Of a DNA stretch of 64,000 nucleotides, positions 27,079 through 35,779 are shown piece after piece (the stretch's first letter is position 1; every line of letters starts with the position of its first letter). The translations under genes and the position numbers were made by a program. The notes below the pieces were generated by a model. The model made no database searches. It was not told where the DNA came from and saw nothing but the letters and a program-made list of their open reading frames with translations. Origin of the DNA: Alphaproteobacteria bacterium (GTDB taxonomy: Bacteria > Pseudomonadota > Alphaproteobacteria > UBA8366 > GCA-2717185); the NCBI GenBank assembly GCA_012103325.1, contig WLWY01000011.1, positions 91,562 to 155,561 of the forward strand, given 5' to 3'.

Positions 27079-27429
27079 ACCGGTCCAGCCGCGCGTGGAG
27101 GTCACCGTAAACGGCCTCGGCCTCGTCCAGGGTGGTGACGCTGACCGCGACCCCGCCGCGTCTGGCCGCCCGCGTCCGGGTAGCATCTCCACGAACTCGA
27201 CGCCACCGCGGCTGCCAAGGTCGTGCCGGTACCGCGCTCTGAACGCGTGGCCCCCGTAGTCGAACACCACTTGGCGCGACCTGTTCGGACGCGGGTTGGC
27301 CCCGGGCAGTTTCTCGATTGCCTTCAGCAGGAAGCCGACCCACGTGGCCACGCGCCGGACGTGGCGGGTGCCTTGGTACCCGTCGAACAGGTAGTTCACC
27401 AGGTGGTCTGCCAGGCGTTCCGTAGACAT
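27050..27429 (-). pseudogene. Frameshifted gene of unknown family in a GC-rich patch
   Basis: The ATG at 27429 has AGGAG 8 bp upstream. It reads MSTERLADHLVNYLFDGYQG and on to RSRQVVFDYGGHAFRARYRH and GGVEFVEMLPGRGRPDAA. Near 27165 the sensible reading moves one frame and continues RRGGVAVSVTTLDEAEAVYG, then LHARLDRFIQERG and TAG at 27050. The two parts join naturally, so a one-base indel is likely, either real or a sequencing error. I do not recognise the family. Its GC content differs from both sides. Confidence 0.5.
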
Positions 27430-27727
27430 GCGCTCACTCCTCGCGTTGGGATTTCCGGGCAGGGGATCACGTTCAGAAGGATCGCCGTGACATGTCCGGC
27501 CCGTCATCCTGACCGTCACGATCCTCCGCTTCGATTTCCTCTGCGAAGGCCATGAGTAGCAAAGCCGCCGCCCCTTCGTCCGCACCCGTCCTCTTGGCAG
27601 CCAAACAAACGTGCGTCTCTCTCAGATACCGTTAGATGCCACAGATGCAGAGATTGCCTGTTTTGCCAAGATGATGGCCGGTATGAGGTAAGCGTCCGGC
27701 TCAGCCGACCTACAGCATGACGAATGC

Positions 27728-28135
27728 CTAAGTATCACCGCCCTCGTAAATCCACATGGGAATCGTTGTGCCAGCTTTTTCGAAGCCGACGCGTTTATAG
27801 AACCCTACCGCGTCCGCAACCGCCGTCAGCATATGTTGATGAACATGTTTATATTTCTTGAGCATTCGGGTCATTAAGGCAAGTCCGACACCCTTTCCCT
27901 GAGTTTCTGGTTCGACGAGTAGATGGGGATAGTAGACAACAAGATGACCATCACTGATTGCATTTGCTAAGCCCACAAGACGATCACCTTCATAGGCCAC
28001 AATGAGATGATCGGAATTACCAAGAGCAGCGGCCAATTGGATCGGTTTCTTAGCCGAACTCCAGCCGTTCGCGCTGTAAAGCGCGACAAGGGCTTCCTGA
28101 TCGGGCACGATTCCTTCAACATATCTTATCGACAT
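27728..28135 (-). CDS. GNAT-family N-acetyltransferase
   Basis: 135 residues from ATG at 28135, with GAGG about 8 bp upstream. Conserved GNAT parts: DHLIVAYEGDRLVGLANAIS (beta-4), HLLVEPETQGKGVGLALMTR (acetyl-CoA loop, Q-x-x-G-x-G/V) and AVGFYKRVGFEKAG. The substrate is unknown. The left end of the IS66 element lies about 17 bp upstream of the start codon, so the native promoter has been displaced. Confidence 0.9.
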   Translation of the reverse strand: MSIRYVEGIVPDQEALVALYSANGWSSAKKPIQLAAALGNSDHLIVAYEGDRLVGLANAISDGHLVVYYPHLLVEPETQGKGVGLALMTRMLKKYKHVHQHMLTAVADAVGFYKRVGFEKAGTTIPMWIYEGGDT

Positions 28136-28208
28136 GATCTGTACCTCATTCGTACGCTCGGTCACGAGCATCCGGTGATCCTGCCCTACCGTCGTTCGTC
28201 GGTTCCCG

Positions 28209-29720
28209 TTACGCTCGCGTTTGAGCGTAACGCCAGGGCAGCAGTTCGTCGATGCGGTTGATCTTGTGATCGGCGATGCGAGCAAGTGTGTCGGTCAGCC
28301 ATGCCTGCGGATCGATGTCGTTGAGCCTGGCGGTCTCGATGAGGGTATAGGTGATCGCGGCCGATCTGCCGCCGCGTTGTGACCCGGCGAACAGCCAGTT
28401 CTTGCGCCCGACCGCGACGCCTCGTATGGCGCGTTCGGCAGCGTTGTTGTCGATCTCCAAGGTGCCATTGTCGAGATAGGGCCTCAGCCGCTTGAGACGC
28501 GTGATGGCATAGCGGATCGCGGCGGCAAGCGGCGTCTTGCCGGATATTTTGCGAAGCCGGGCGGGGAGCCAGGCTTCGAGATCGTCGAAGATCGGTCTAG
28601 CTTTGGTCTGTCTGATGCACGCCCGTTCGTCCGGCGGCCGGCCACGCGCCTCTTTCTCGACGGCGTAGAGGTCTGCGATGCGCCTGATCGCCTCGTCGGC
28701 GATGGCGGAACCCTGGCTCTTGTGCACGTCGACGAACTTGCGTCGGATATGCGCCATGCAGGCGACTTCTCTCACGCGGCCCGAGCGGTACAATTCCTCG
28801 AAGCCGGCATAGCCATCGGCATGCATCCAGCCTTTGTAGTCCGCGAGGTGCTCCTTGGTCCGCTTGGCCTTTCGGTCGGTCGAGAACCGATACCAAGCCG
28901 CCGGCGGCGCTTCATCGTCCCAGGGCCCTTCATCCCGGGCATAGACCCACAGGCGGGCCGTTTTGGTTTTGCCTGCGCCAGGAGAGAGCAGTTTCACCGG
29001 CGTGTCGTCGGCGAAGATGGCCTGGCCCGCGAGGACATGCCGCCCGATGGCGTCGGCCAGCGGTTCCAGCAGCGCCGCGGATTGACCAACCCAGCCGGCC
29101 AGCGTCGAACGGTCCAGATCGATCCCTTCGCGCTCGAATATCCGAGATTGCCGGTAGAGAGGCAGATGATCGGCGTACTTGCTGACCAGTACATGAGCAA
29201 GCAACCCGGGGCCGGGACGCCCTCGTTCGATCGGACGCGACGGCAGCGCCGCCTGATGGAACCTCTCGCAGCACGCGCAGGCCGTGCGCGGGCGGACGAT
29301 CCGGTTCACGACGAAGCGGCCCGGCACATATTCCAGTTCTTCGGTCACGTCATCGCCAAGCCGCTTCAGCGCACCGCCGCAGGAGACGCAGACCTCGCCG
29401 GCCGCCAGCACGGTCTCGTTGCGCGGCAGATGATCCGGTAGCGGACGCCGCTTCGGCCGGCGCTTCTCCCCGGCTGGCGATTCTGTATCCTTTCGAGCCG
29501 GCGCTTCCGCCGCCCGGGCGATCTCTTCCTCTTCCAGCATCAGTTCGAGCTGGTCGAGACTTTCCGACCGCGAACCGAATTGGTGGCGACGAAGCCCGGC
29601 AAGCTGATGCTTCAGCTTCTCGATCAGGATATCGCGGGACTTCAACTCCGACGCCAGAGAGGTCACAAGCCCCTTCAGCACGGCGGGGTCGTTCGGCAGG
29701 TCCTTGGCATCGTCGAGCAT
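28209..29720 (-). CDS. tnpC: IS66 TnpC transposase
   Basis: 503 residues, full length for IS66 TnpC. N-terminal coiled segment and leucine-rich region (LASELKSRDILIEKLKHQLA), then the zinc-binding site (CVSCGGALKRL, RPRTACACCERFH), then the DDE core: AIFADDTPVKLL, GWMHADGYAGFEEL and the C-terminal Glu in TLEIDNNAAERAIRGVAVGR. It ends with the IS66 C-terminal domain LLPWRYAQTRA. No frameshift is seen. Confidence 0.96.
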   Translation of the reverse strand: MLDDAKDLPNDPAVLKGLVTSLASELKSRDILIEKLKHQLAGLRRHQFGSRSESLDQLELMLEEEEIARAAEAPARKDTESPAGEKRRPKRRPLPDHLPRNETVLAAGEVCVSCGGALKRLGDDVTEELEYVPGRFVVNRIVRPRTACACCERFHQAALPSRPIERGRPGPGLLAHVLVSKYADHLPLYRQSRIFEREGIDLDRSTLAGWVGQSAALLEPLADAIGRHVLAGQAIFADDTPVKLLSPGAGKTKTARLWVYARDEGPWDDEAPPAAWYRFSTDRKAKRTKEHLADYKGWMHADGYAGFEELYRSGRVREVACMAHIRRKFVDVHKSQGSAIADEAIRRIADLYAVEKEARGRPPDERACIRQTKARPIFDDLEAWLPARLRKISGKTPLAAAIRYAITRLKRLRPYLDNGTLEIDNNAAERAIRGVAVGRKNWLFAGSQRGGRSAAITYTLIETARLNDIDPQAWLTDTLARIADHKINRIDELLPWRYAQTRA

Positions 29721-29795
29721 GACGGCAATCTACCAGATAGGGGTCGCACAGGAATCCCCGCTAATCGACAAGCCATTGCTGTGAAACGGCTTTCC

Positions 29796-30143
29796 TCATC
29801 CCACCGTCAGCGGCCGCCAGGTTCGCCTGGGTATGCGCCAGTCGATTCCTTCCAGCAGCATCGACAGTTGCGCCGGCGTCAGAGACAGCTTGCCGTCCTT
29901 CGCCGCAGGCCATACGAACTTGCCTTTCTCCAGACGCTTGCTGAACAGGCAGGCCCCCTGGCCGTCCCACCAGATCACCTTGATCAGGTCGCCGCGACGG
30001 CCGCGGAACACGAACAGGTGACCGCTGTACGGATCCTGCCGCAACACCCTCTCAGCCTGCGCGGCAAGCGTGACGAACCCCTTGCGCATGTCCGTCACGC
30101 CGCACGCGAGCCAGACCTTCGTGTTCGTCGGAACTGGGATCAC
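29796..30143 (-). CDS. tnpB: IS66 TnpB (Orf2)
   Basis: 115 residues with the TnpB signature: VWLACGVTDMRKGFVTLAAQ, LFVFRGRRGDLIKVIWWDGQ and CLFSKRLEKGKFVWP. TnpB is needed for IS66 movement but its biochemical role is unresolved. The start overlaps the tnpA stop by 4 bp. Confidence 0.95.
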   Translation of the reverse strand: MIPVPTNTKVWLACGVTDMRKGFVTLAAQAERVLRQDPYSGHLFVFRGRRGDLIKVIWWDGQGACLFSKRLEKGKFVWPAAKDGKLSLTPAQLSMLLEGIDWRIPRRTWRPLTVG

Positions 30144-30493
30144 TCGGACAGGCTCCGGATCAGACGCCCGAGCGCCTCTGGATCGTAAGGACCGCTGATA
30201 CTCAGTCGATGACCGCAGACAAGCGCGATCTCGATCTTGCCATCGACAGCACCGCGCTGATCGGCTTCATGCCCTTCGGGCCTAACGATCTCCACCGGAA
30301 GGAAACGGTCCGCGCCCGCGCCCTCATCGCCAACTGCGAACCGAGGGTCTTTCAGCCAGTTGAAAACCTGGTTGGCGTTGACATTGTAACGACGTGCGAC
30401 CTGCGCAACCGAAACGCCCGGAACACGCGTCTGCGCGCAAATCATCTGCTTCTCGTCAGAACTCCACCGCCGCCGCTTCCCGTCCTTCGCCAC
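30140..30493 (-). CDS. tnpA: IS66 TnpA (Orf1), helix-turn-helix protein
   Basis: 117 residues. The N-terminal helix-turn-helix reads RRRWSSDEKQMICAQTRVPG, SVAQVARRYNVNANQVFNWL. This is the DNA-binding accessory protein of IS66 elements. It overlaps tnpB by 4 bp. Confidence 0.94.
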   Translation of the reverse strand: MAKDGKRRRWSSDEKQMICAQTRVPGVSVAQVARRYNVNANQVFNWLKDPRFAVGDEGAGADRFLPVEIVRPEGHEADQRGAVDGKIEIALVCGHRLSISGPYDPEALGRLIRSLSE

Positions 30494-30505
30494 AAAACCC
30501 CGATC

Positions 30506-30530
30506 GTGTCCACTTAAATTAGGTGGACAC
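30506..30530. promoter_or_regulatory. Near-perfect 25-bp palindrome upstream of tnpA
   Basis: Arms GTGTCCACTTAA and TTAGGTGGACAC around one central base pair 11 of 12. It lies 12 bp before the tnpA start codon inside the IS66 element. It could be a binding site for TnpA or a hairpin protecting against read-through from outside. Confidence 0.5.
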
Positions 30531-30581
30531 TAAATGGCACTTAACCTCCATCACAGAGCGGGCAGACCGAACGCTTACGGT

Positions 30582-30656
30582 ATGAGTGGCGGTTGGGGTA
30601 AAGGATACGCAATCATCGATGAGTTGCTCGCAGAGCTACAGGCGGGCAACACATGA
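30582..30656 (+). CDS. 24-residue ORF coupled to the next gene
   Basis: It reads MSGGWGKGYAIIDELLAELQ then AGNT and TGA. The stop overlaps the next start as ATGA. It begins just past the IS66 right end and has no clear Shine-Dalgarno. The most likely origin is the C-terminal end of a gene cut by the IS66 insertion, still in register with the downstream membrane-protein gene. Confidence 0.4.
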   Translation: MSGGWGKGYAIIDELLAELQAGNT

Positions 30657-31093
30657 GCAATGCGACGACCGGTCAGACCACTGGCCGTGTTCACTGGAGT
30701 TTCTGGGTAATCGGTGTGGTTGCGCTGCTCTGGAATGTTGGCGGCGTTGTAAATTTCATCTTGCAGATGATGAATGCCGATATGCTCGATTCTTATCAGG
30801 CATCGGAGCGCGCGATCATCGAAGGCCGACCAGTTTGGGCGACGGCCGGTTTTGCGATTGCCGTTTTCGGCGGCGCGCTCGGCGGCCTTCTGCTTCTGCT
30901 TAGGAAGTCGGCTTCGTTCTATGTGTTTATCGCATCGTTGCTTGGCGTCATTGTAACAATGATCCATGCTCTTGGTGTCGGTATCGACTTCGGGCCCGGC
31001 GAGATCATCGGGATTATTTTGATGCCGCTGTTACTTGCGGCATTTCTGATCTGGTATTCAAAATCGGCTGAACGCAAGGGTTGGTTCGGCTAG
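30653..31093 (+). CDS. Small integral membrane protein
   Basis: 146 residues with four hydrophobic segments: HWSFWVIGVVALLWNVGGVV, AGFAIAVFGGALGGLLLLLR, FYVFIASLLGVIVTMIHALG and IIGIILMPLLLAAFLIWY. The ends are hydrophilic (SKSAERKGWFG). It resembles a group of unnamed four-helix proteins found in many alphaproteobacteria, sometimes annotated as sugar-transporter-like without proof. It was once preceded by another gene of which only 24 codons remain. Confidence 0.75.
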   Translation: MSNATTGQTTGRVHWSFWVIGVVALLWNVGGVVNFILQMMNADMLDSYQASERAIIEGRPVWATAGFAIAVFGGALGGLLLLLRKSASFYVFIASLLGVIVTMIHALGVGIDFGPGEIIGIILMPLLLAAFLIWYSKSAERKGWFG

Positions 31094-31642
31094 AAAACTG
31101 AACGGCAGTTGTGGGTCAATTTCGGCCTTTGAACTGACGGGATTTCGACACCGTCGAACTTCTGGATGTGGCTATTAGCGCCGGTTTGGCGGCACGTGGT
31201 TCACGTCTCTTCAGCACCCTATTTCGGACATTCCGCGGATGATGCGGCGCAGCGGAATAATATAATACGCCTTGCAAATGACCGCCGAGGCCGCCTCGGT
31301 CGGCATAAAAAAACCGGGCCATGAATGACGCATCATCGCCTTCCGTGTCCTGGTGGAACACGGAACCACATCGGAATGAAACCGATACGCAAACCTGTAT
31401 TACCATTCCGATTACAGACAAGGTAGAGAAGTCATATCTCCAAGCCCTGCCCAATGGGGTTTCGGGGAGAGTGAAATCTCCCTGAATGACGATTCAAAGG
31501 CCAGACGCTTTCGAGTGATTGAACGGCGATATGTTCATCTGGCACACAAAGGCTTGATGCCTGATGCGCGCCACGGCGAGAGGGATACAACGGGAGAGCG
31601 CAGCGGCTCCCTTGCCAGGATGCGTGTATTACAGCAGTGAGT
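31094..31642. other. Intergenic stretch without a supported gene
   Basis: About 550 bp. One minus frame of 112 codons exists (31116-31454) but has no Shine-Dalgarno and no recognisable composition, so I do not call it. No clear repeat or RNA was seen. Confidence 0.4.
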
Positions 31643-31855
31643 TTATTTACCTCTGTTCACATTGTCCGATTTTGATCCGTCAGGGTTATCCCGTGCGTAT
31701 TCACGTCCATTAATATTCGCAACATGAGCGCCGGGATGTTCACCTCGCTTTATCTCGGCGACTACATTTCGACGCGGTACGTTCTTTCGGCCACCGATAT
31801 CATAATGCTCATTGCGGCCACCAGGACCATCGTTTCGTCCTTTGATGCGTGTCAT
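31643..31855 (-). CDS. DUF3892-like small protein
   Basis: 70 residues with a strong AAGGAG 8 bp before the ATG at 31855. The pattern RIKGRNDGPGGRNEHYDIGG, then GEHPGAHVANINGREYARDN and PDGSKSDN, follows the DUF3892 family (K-x-x-G ... NGREYLRSxPD). Function is unknown. It stands alone on the minus strand. Confidence 0.7.
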   Translation of the reverse strand: MTRIKGRNDGPGGRNEHYDIGGRKNVPRRNVVAEIKRGEHPGAHVANINGREYARDNPDGSKSDNVNRGK

Positions 31856-31984
31856 TGTTGCTCTCCTTCATCTCCACGGATAGTTGGCAACACAGCTCAG
31901 CCAAGCTCGCTAGGCGGCGATCCCGCGCCCGAAAACCATCCTCCCTTAAGCCCCCAAACCGTCTTTAAAACCTCATTGAAAGCG

Positions 31985-32392
31985 TTATGCCTCCAATTGC
32001 TGCATGAGACCCATCAGGTCCAGGGAAAGCCATTCTTCTGCATTCTTCCCATCCTCAATGCGCATAATGTCTAGCCAGTGCAACTCTATATGCTTCCCTG
32101 TTGGAGGGATGCCTTGAAATTCTCCTTTGTGCACCATGGTGGTCTTGCCGCGAAACGCTACTTTGTCTCCTTCCGCCACGATATCGAGAATATGGTGCTT
32201 GGCGTCGAAGGACTTAAAGAAATCCCTGTCTACGCCAACGTGCTCATCACGTCCCATTGGCGGGCCAAGAGGCGAATTGAATCTATGTTCAGGAGACATC
32301 ATTTCTCTAAAAGCATGCCAATCTTGCGCATCCATGGTGTTCAGAAACTTCTGTGCGAATTCCTTGTTTTCTTCGGTCATTTTCGACCTCAT
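31985..32392 (-). CDS. SnoaL-like (NTF2-fold) protein
   Basis: 135 residues. EFAQKFLNTMDAQDWHAFRE, HRFNSPLGPPMGRDEHV, DIVAEGDKVAFRGKTTMVHK and GIPPTGKHIELHWLDIMRIE are typical of the SnoaL/ester-cyclase group of NTF2-fold proteins. The group includes polyketide cyclases, but many members have unknown substrates. The ATG at 32392 has GGAAG upstream; ATG at 32380 (MTEENKEF) with GAGG 6 bp upstream is an equally good start. Confidence 0.82.
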   Translation of the reverse strand: MRSKMTEENKEFAQKFLNTMDAQDWHAFREMMSPEHRFNSPLGPPMGRDEHVGVDRDFFKSFDAKHHILDIVAEGDKVAFRGKTTMVHKGEFQGIPPTGKHIELHWLDIMRIEDGKNAEEWLSLDLMGLMQQLEA

Positions 32393-32503
32393 AGAGTTAC
32401 TTTCTTCCTTCTCCAGCCCAAATTAGCAGGAATCCTGCTCCCGCCTTGAGCCTGTCTGAGGCATCTAGCTGAGTAACACAGCTTGCCCTCGGGCCGGACG
32501 GAC

Positions 32504-33607
32504 TTATGCCGGCGTCGGGAGCGGCTTCACTCTCTTGTTCGCACGCGGGAGTACTTCTTTGGTAAGCAACTCCAGCGTATGGCGCATCCGCTCGGGCTGG
32601 TCGCCCCAGTCGGTCGGGCTCCACAGTAAGGTGCCGAAGCCGCCGACGGTCTCGTACATCTCGACGATCCTGTCGGTGACCGTTTCGACCGACCCGATGA
32701 TCCAGCTCGTCCTCATGAAGTATTCCGGCGTCACCTCCTCATCCGACATCGACGGGTCGTGCTTCAAATGCTTGAGGAAGCCGAACGCCTTGCAGAACTG
32801 CCACAGATACTCGCGGCAAGCTCTGCCGAGCGGCCCCTCGAAGGCTAGACGCTCGGCCTCCGCATCGGTATCGGCAACCAGTATCTCGGTGTAAAGGCGC
32901 CACTTGTTGCGGTCGGCTTTGATTCCTGCGGCTTCCGCAGACTCCGCATAGCTCTCCCAGAGACCAAGTGTGTACGCATCGTTGAAATGAATGCTCAACG
33001 GCATGTACCCGCGCGCACCGGCGAGCTTGATCGCCTCCGACGCCGGCAACACCACCGGCATGCCGATCGGCGGATGCGGCTTGGTGAAGGTATGCATGTG
33101 ATGACGATAGTTGCCCTCGATCATCTCCGGCGGGAGGTACACGTTCCAGTACTTGCCGCTGAACTTGAACTCGCCTTCCGCCGCCCAGATCCCCAGCATG
33201 ATGTCGAGGGCCTCGCGCATCATGACGTGGTTCTCGCCGTGCTGGCCGTCGACGCCGAACGCCATGAAGTCGCCCAGGTGGTCACCGGCGGCGACGCCGA
33301 GCTGCAGGCGTCCCTGCGCCAAGTGATCGAGGAAGGCGACCCGATGAGCCAGCTCGACGGGATGGTGATACGGCAGCAGGTGAGCGCCGGGAGCGAGCTT
33401 GATGTGCTTGGTCTGAAGCAATGCCTGAGCAATCGTCAGATCAGGCGCAGGGTTGGGTTCCCAGGCGACAGTGAAATGCTCGCCGACCCAGGCTTCGCTG
33501 ACGCCGAGTTCGTCGCCCCATCGAAGAGCCTGTAGGTCATACTGGTTCCAGTCGTACGGTTTTCTCTCCGGCGGATGTGACGGTATCATGAAATAGCCGA
33601 GGTCCAT
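32504..33607 (-). CDS. Luciferase-like (LLM) flavin-dependent monooxygenase
   Basis: 367 residues from ATG at 33607, with GAGGAAG upstream, which drops seven residues of a longer frame. TIM-barrel features of bacterial luciferase-like enzymes: MDLGYFMIPSHPPERKPYDW, GVSEAWVGEHF, LAPGAHLLPYHHPVELAHRV, LDHLAQGRLQLGVAAGD and GSVETVTDRIVEMYET. These enzymes use FMNH2 (or F420) and oxygen to oxidise organic substrates. The substrate is unknown. It is transcribed alone or with the SnoaL-like gene 111 bp downstream. Confidence 0.9.
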   Translation of the reverse strand: MDLGYFMIPSHPPERKPYDWNQYDLQALRWGDELGVSEAWVGEHFTVAWEPNPAPDLTIAQALLQTKHIKLAPGAHLLPYHHPVELAHRVAFLDHLAQGRLQLGVAAGDHLGDFMAFGVDGQHGENHVMMREALDIMLGIWAAEGEFKFSGKYWNVYLPPEMIEGNYRHHMHTFTKPHPPIGMPVVLPASEAIKLAGARGYMPLSIHFNDAYTLGLWESYAESAEAAGIKADRNKWRLYTEILVADTDAEAERLAFEGPLGRACREYLWQFCKAFGFLKHLKHDPSMSDEEVTPEYFMRTSWIIGSVETVTDRIVEMYETVGGFGTLLWSPTDWGDQPERMRHTLELLTKEVLPRANKRVKPLPTPA

Positions 33608-33935
33608 TGATTCTTCCTCATAGGCCAAGTTGTGTGACCTGGCCGGAGTAGAACGCCTAACCGGCGCGCTCGACGCCCGCTCGCCTATTTATGCCGAATT
33701 GCAGCAACAGAGCGTTGATAGAGATCAAGCCGGTTCGGCATCGCTGAATTGTAATTTCCGGTTATGGTTATTAGCGACGGTTCGGCATCACGTAGAAGCA
33801 TGTCTGTTTGGCGAGACAGGTTCCGCGCTCTGAGCCCATGCGAACCCGGCAAATGCAACGCAGGCCGCGAGAACAAGCCCCCAGCAGAATGAAACGGTAT
33901 TCTGAGTATTTTCCGGGCATGGCAATTTCTTTCTG
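33608..33935. other. Intergenic stretch without a supported gene
   Basis: 328 bp between the monooxygenase start and the ABC ATPase stop. The string GGTTCGGCATC occurs twice about 48 bp apart (near 33731 and 33779), but I see no larger repeat structure and no gene. Confidence 0.35.
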
Positions 33936-34643
33936 TCAGGTGTTCTGATCATCCAGCCGTCCGTCCCGCAAATGGAAGATGCGGTCGAAGCGGTCGAATA
34001 TTTTCTCGTCATGCGTGACGGCGAGGATCGCCGCCTCCTGTTCGACAGCGACCTTGCGCAACAGGTCCATCACGATCCCCGCACGCTCGGAGTCGAGCGC
34101 TGCCGTCGGCTCGTCAGCAAGAATGATCCGGGGGCGGTTGGCAAGCGCGCGGGCAATCGCCACCCGCTGTGCCTCACCTCCGGATAAATTGGCGGGCATC
34201 GCGTTCTTGCGGTGTCCAACTTCCAGATAGTCCAACAGTTCAATCGCCCGCCGTTTCGATTCATCCTTGCCGAAACCGGCCAGACTGAGAACCACGGCGA
34301 CGTTATCGGTGCTGTCGAGGAAGGGGAGCAGGTTGTGGAACTGGAAAATGAAACCGACCTTTTCCAGCCGGAGTTTGCGCAGATCGGATCGCAGCCAGCG
34401 CCCGTCATAGACGACCTCGCCATCAAGGCTTAACCAGCCGGTGCTGGGCTCCAAGATGCACCCGATGACGTTCAGAAGTGTGGTTTTACCCGATCCGCTG
34501 GGCCCAAGCAGCGCCACCACCTCACCGGGGTGGACCTCCAGGCTGACATCGCGCAGAGCATCGACGCGGGTATCGCCGTCACCGAAATGCTTCGAGACAT
34601 TCCGCACCTGCACAAGCGGGGTTTCGCTGTCGGGATTGCTCAT
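33936..34643 (-). CDS. MacB/LolD-type ABC transporter ATPase
   Basis: 235 residues from ATG at 34643, only 2 bp after the permease stop. Walker A LLGPSGSGKTTLLN, Q-loop FIFQFHNLLPFLDS, signature NLSGGEAQRVAIARAL, Walker B IILADEPTAALDS and H-loop VTHDEKIFDRF. The LolD/MacB subgroup is shown by the VRNVSKHFGDGDTRVDALRD start. With the FtsX-like permease and HlyD-like adaptor it forms an exporter. The 3' end has a decayed copy at 3442-3515. Confidence 0.93.
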   Translation of the reverse strand: MSNPDSETPLVQVRNVSKHFGDGDTRVDALRDVSLEVHPGEVVALLGPSGSGKTTLLNVIGCILEPSTGWLSLDGEVVYDGRWLRSDLRKLRLEKVGFIFQFHNLLPFLDSTDNVAVVLSLAGFGKDESKRRAIELLDYLEVGHRKNAMPANLSGGEAQRVAIARALANRPRIILADEPTAALDSERAGIVMDLLRKVAVEQEAAILAVTHDEKIFDRFDRIFHLRDGRLDDQNT

Positions 34644-34645
34644 TG

Positions 34646-35779
34646 TTATCCCCCCAACGCCGTTGCCGGATCGACCTTGAGTGCCAGCCGCACCCCGAGG
34701 GCGCTGGAGAGGACGCAAACAAGAATCACCGCCGCTGCCAGCGCGAGCCCATCTTCAGGCAGGAGCACGACACGGCGCGGGAAATAGTCTTTGATGCTCG
34801 TGATCAGCAATGCGCCGAAACCGAAGCCGATCGTTCCCATTGCCAGAGCTTGTTGTAAGATAAGCCCGACAATGGTCCGGTCCGGTGCGCCAATCAGTTT
34901 GAGGGTGGCGATCTCCCGCAGCTTGTCCATGGTCATCGTGTAGAGGATCAGCGCGATGATGACCGCCGAGACGATCAGAAGCAGGGCTGTGAACAGCCCA
35001 ATTTGCTTGCGCGCGCGTTCGACGACGGAACGCGTCAGGATGCGTTCCTGCTCGGCCTGGCTCATGGCCGCAAGATGCTTCCAGCGCCGTGCCGCTTCAG
35101 CCACACTTTCGGGCGAAACATTCGGGGAAACGCGGGCGATAACCGCGTTGATCGTGTCCGTGTCGCCGGGGCTGCTGCCGCGCGCGATCTCCCGCCGCGC
35201 CGCCGGCGGGGCGAGTTCGAATTGAAGCTGTTGGGAATCCTTTAGCGTGATGTAGATGACCGGATCGCCGCCGGATGAGACCTGATCATCGGTCAGGCCG
35301 ACGACGGTGAAGGTGTCGCGGCCCAGTTCCACACGACTGCCGGTTGAGAGCCCTGTCCGCTTGTCCGCTACCATTTCATAATGGCTCCGGCCAATCGGTC
35401 GCCCGCCGGCGATCCGGTCAGGTCCGCCGGGGCGTCCGGGTTCGTAACCGACGACATAAAGCCGGAGTTTTTCGCTGCCGTGGCGTGTCTCAGCGGACTG
35501 ATAGGTCACACTGCCCGCCGCGCTGACGCCCTGAAGGCGGGCAATGGCCTCCCGCGTATCGCCGGGAATGCGCGAGGATTCGGCAAAAGGCCCGCGCGTA
35601 CCCGATTCCACGACCCAGACATCGACGGCGGGCGTGCGAACGAGCGTCAGCGCATCTTCGACCAGCCCCCGGTAAATCCCGATCATGGACAGGACGACGC
35701 CCAGCAGCAAGCTTAGCCCGAAACAGGTGAGCAGAAAGCGCCCGAGATTGTGCCGGATATCCCGGTAAGCCAGATTCAT
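34646..35779 (-). CDS. FtsX/MacB-type ABC transporter permease
   Basis: 377 residues. An N-terminal membrane helix (RDIRHNLGRFLLTCFGLSLL) is followed by a large periplasmic domain of about 230 residues, then three C-terminal helices (LFTALLLIVSAVIIALILYT, IVGLILQQALAMGTIGFGFG, ALAAAVILVCVLSSALGVRL). This is the MacB/FtsX arrangement of mechanotransmitting permeases. The start overlaps the adaptor gene's stop by 4 bp. The second-helix motif DKLREIATLKLIGAPDRTIV is the coupling region. Confidence 0.92.
   Translation of the reverse strand: MNLAYRDIRHNLGRFLLTCFGLSLLLGVVLSMIGIYRGLVEDALTLVRTPAVDVWVVESGTRGPFAESSRIPGDTREAIARLQGVSAAGSVTYQSAETRHGSEKLRLYVVGYEPGRPGGPDRIAGGRPIGRSHYEMVADKRTGLSTGSRVELGRDTFTVVGLTDDQVSSGGDPVIYITLKDSQQLQFELAPPAARREIARGSSPGDTDTINAVIARVSPNVSPESVAEAARRWKHLAAMSQAEQERILTRSVVERARKQIGLFTALLLIVSAVIIALILYTMTMDKLREIATLKLIGAPDRTIVGLILQQALAMGTIGFGFGALLITSIKDYFPRRVVLLPEDGLALAAAVILVCVLSSALGVRLALKVDPATALGG

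Larger units (their letters stand above)
28152..30578 (-). mobile_element. IS66-family insertion sequence, about 2.4 kb
   Basis: Three co-oriented genes (tnpA, tnpB, tnpC) fill the element in IS66 order. Probable ends are GTACGCTCGGTC at 28152 and, reverse-complemented, GTAAGCGTTCGGTC ending at 30578. These resemble IS66 tips, but the match is imperfect and no clear 8-bp duplication was found, so boundaries are approximate. Confidence 0.75.

Noticed and set aside
31116..31454. A 112-codon minus frame
   Set aside because: No ribosome site, no domain and unusual residue content; more likely chance.
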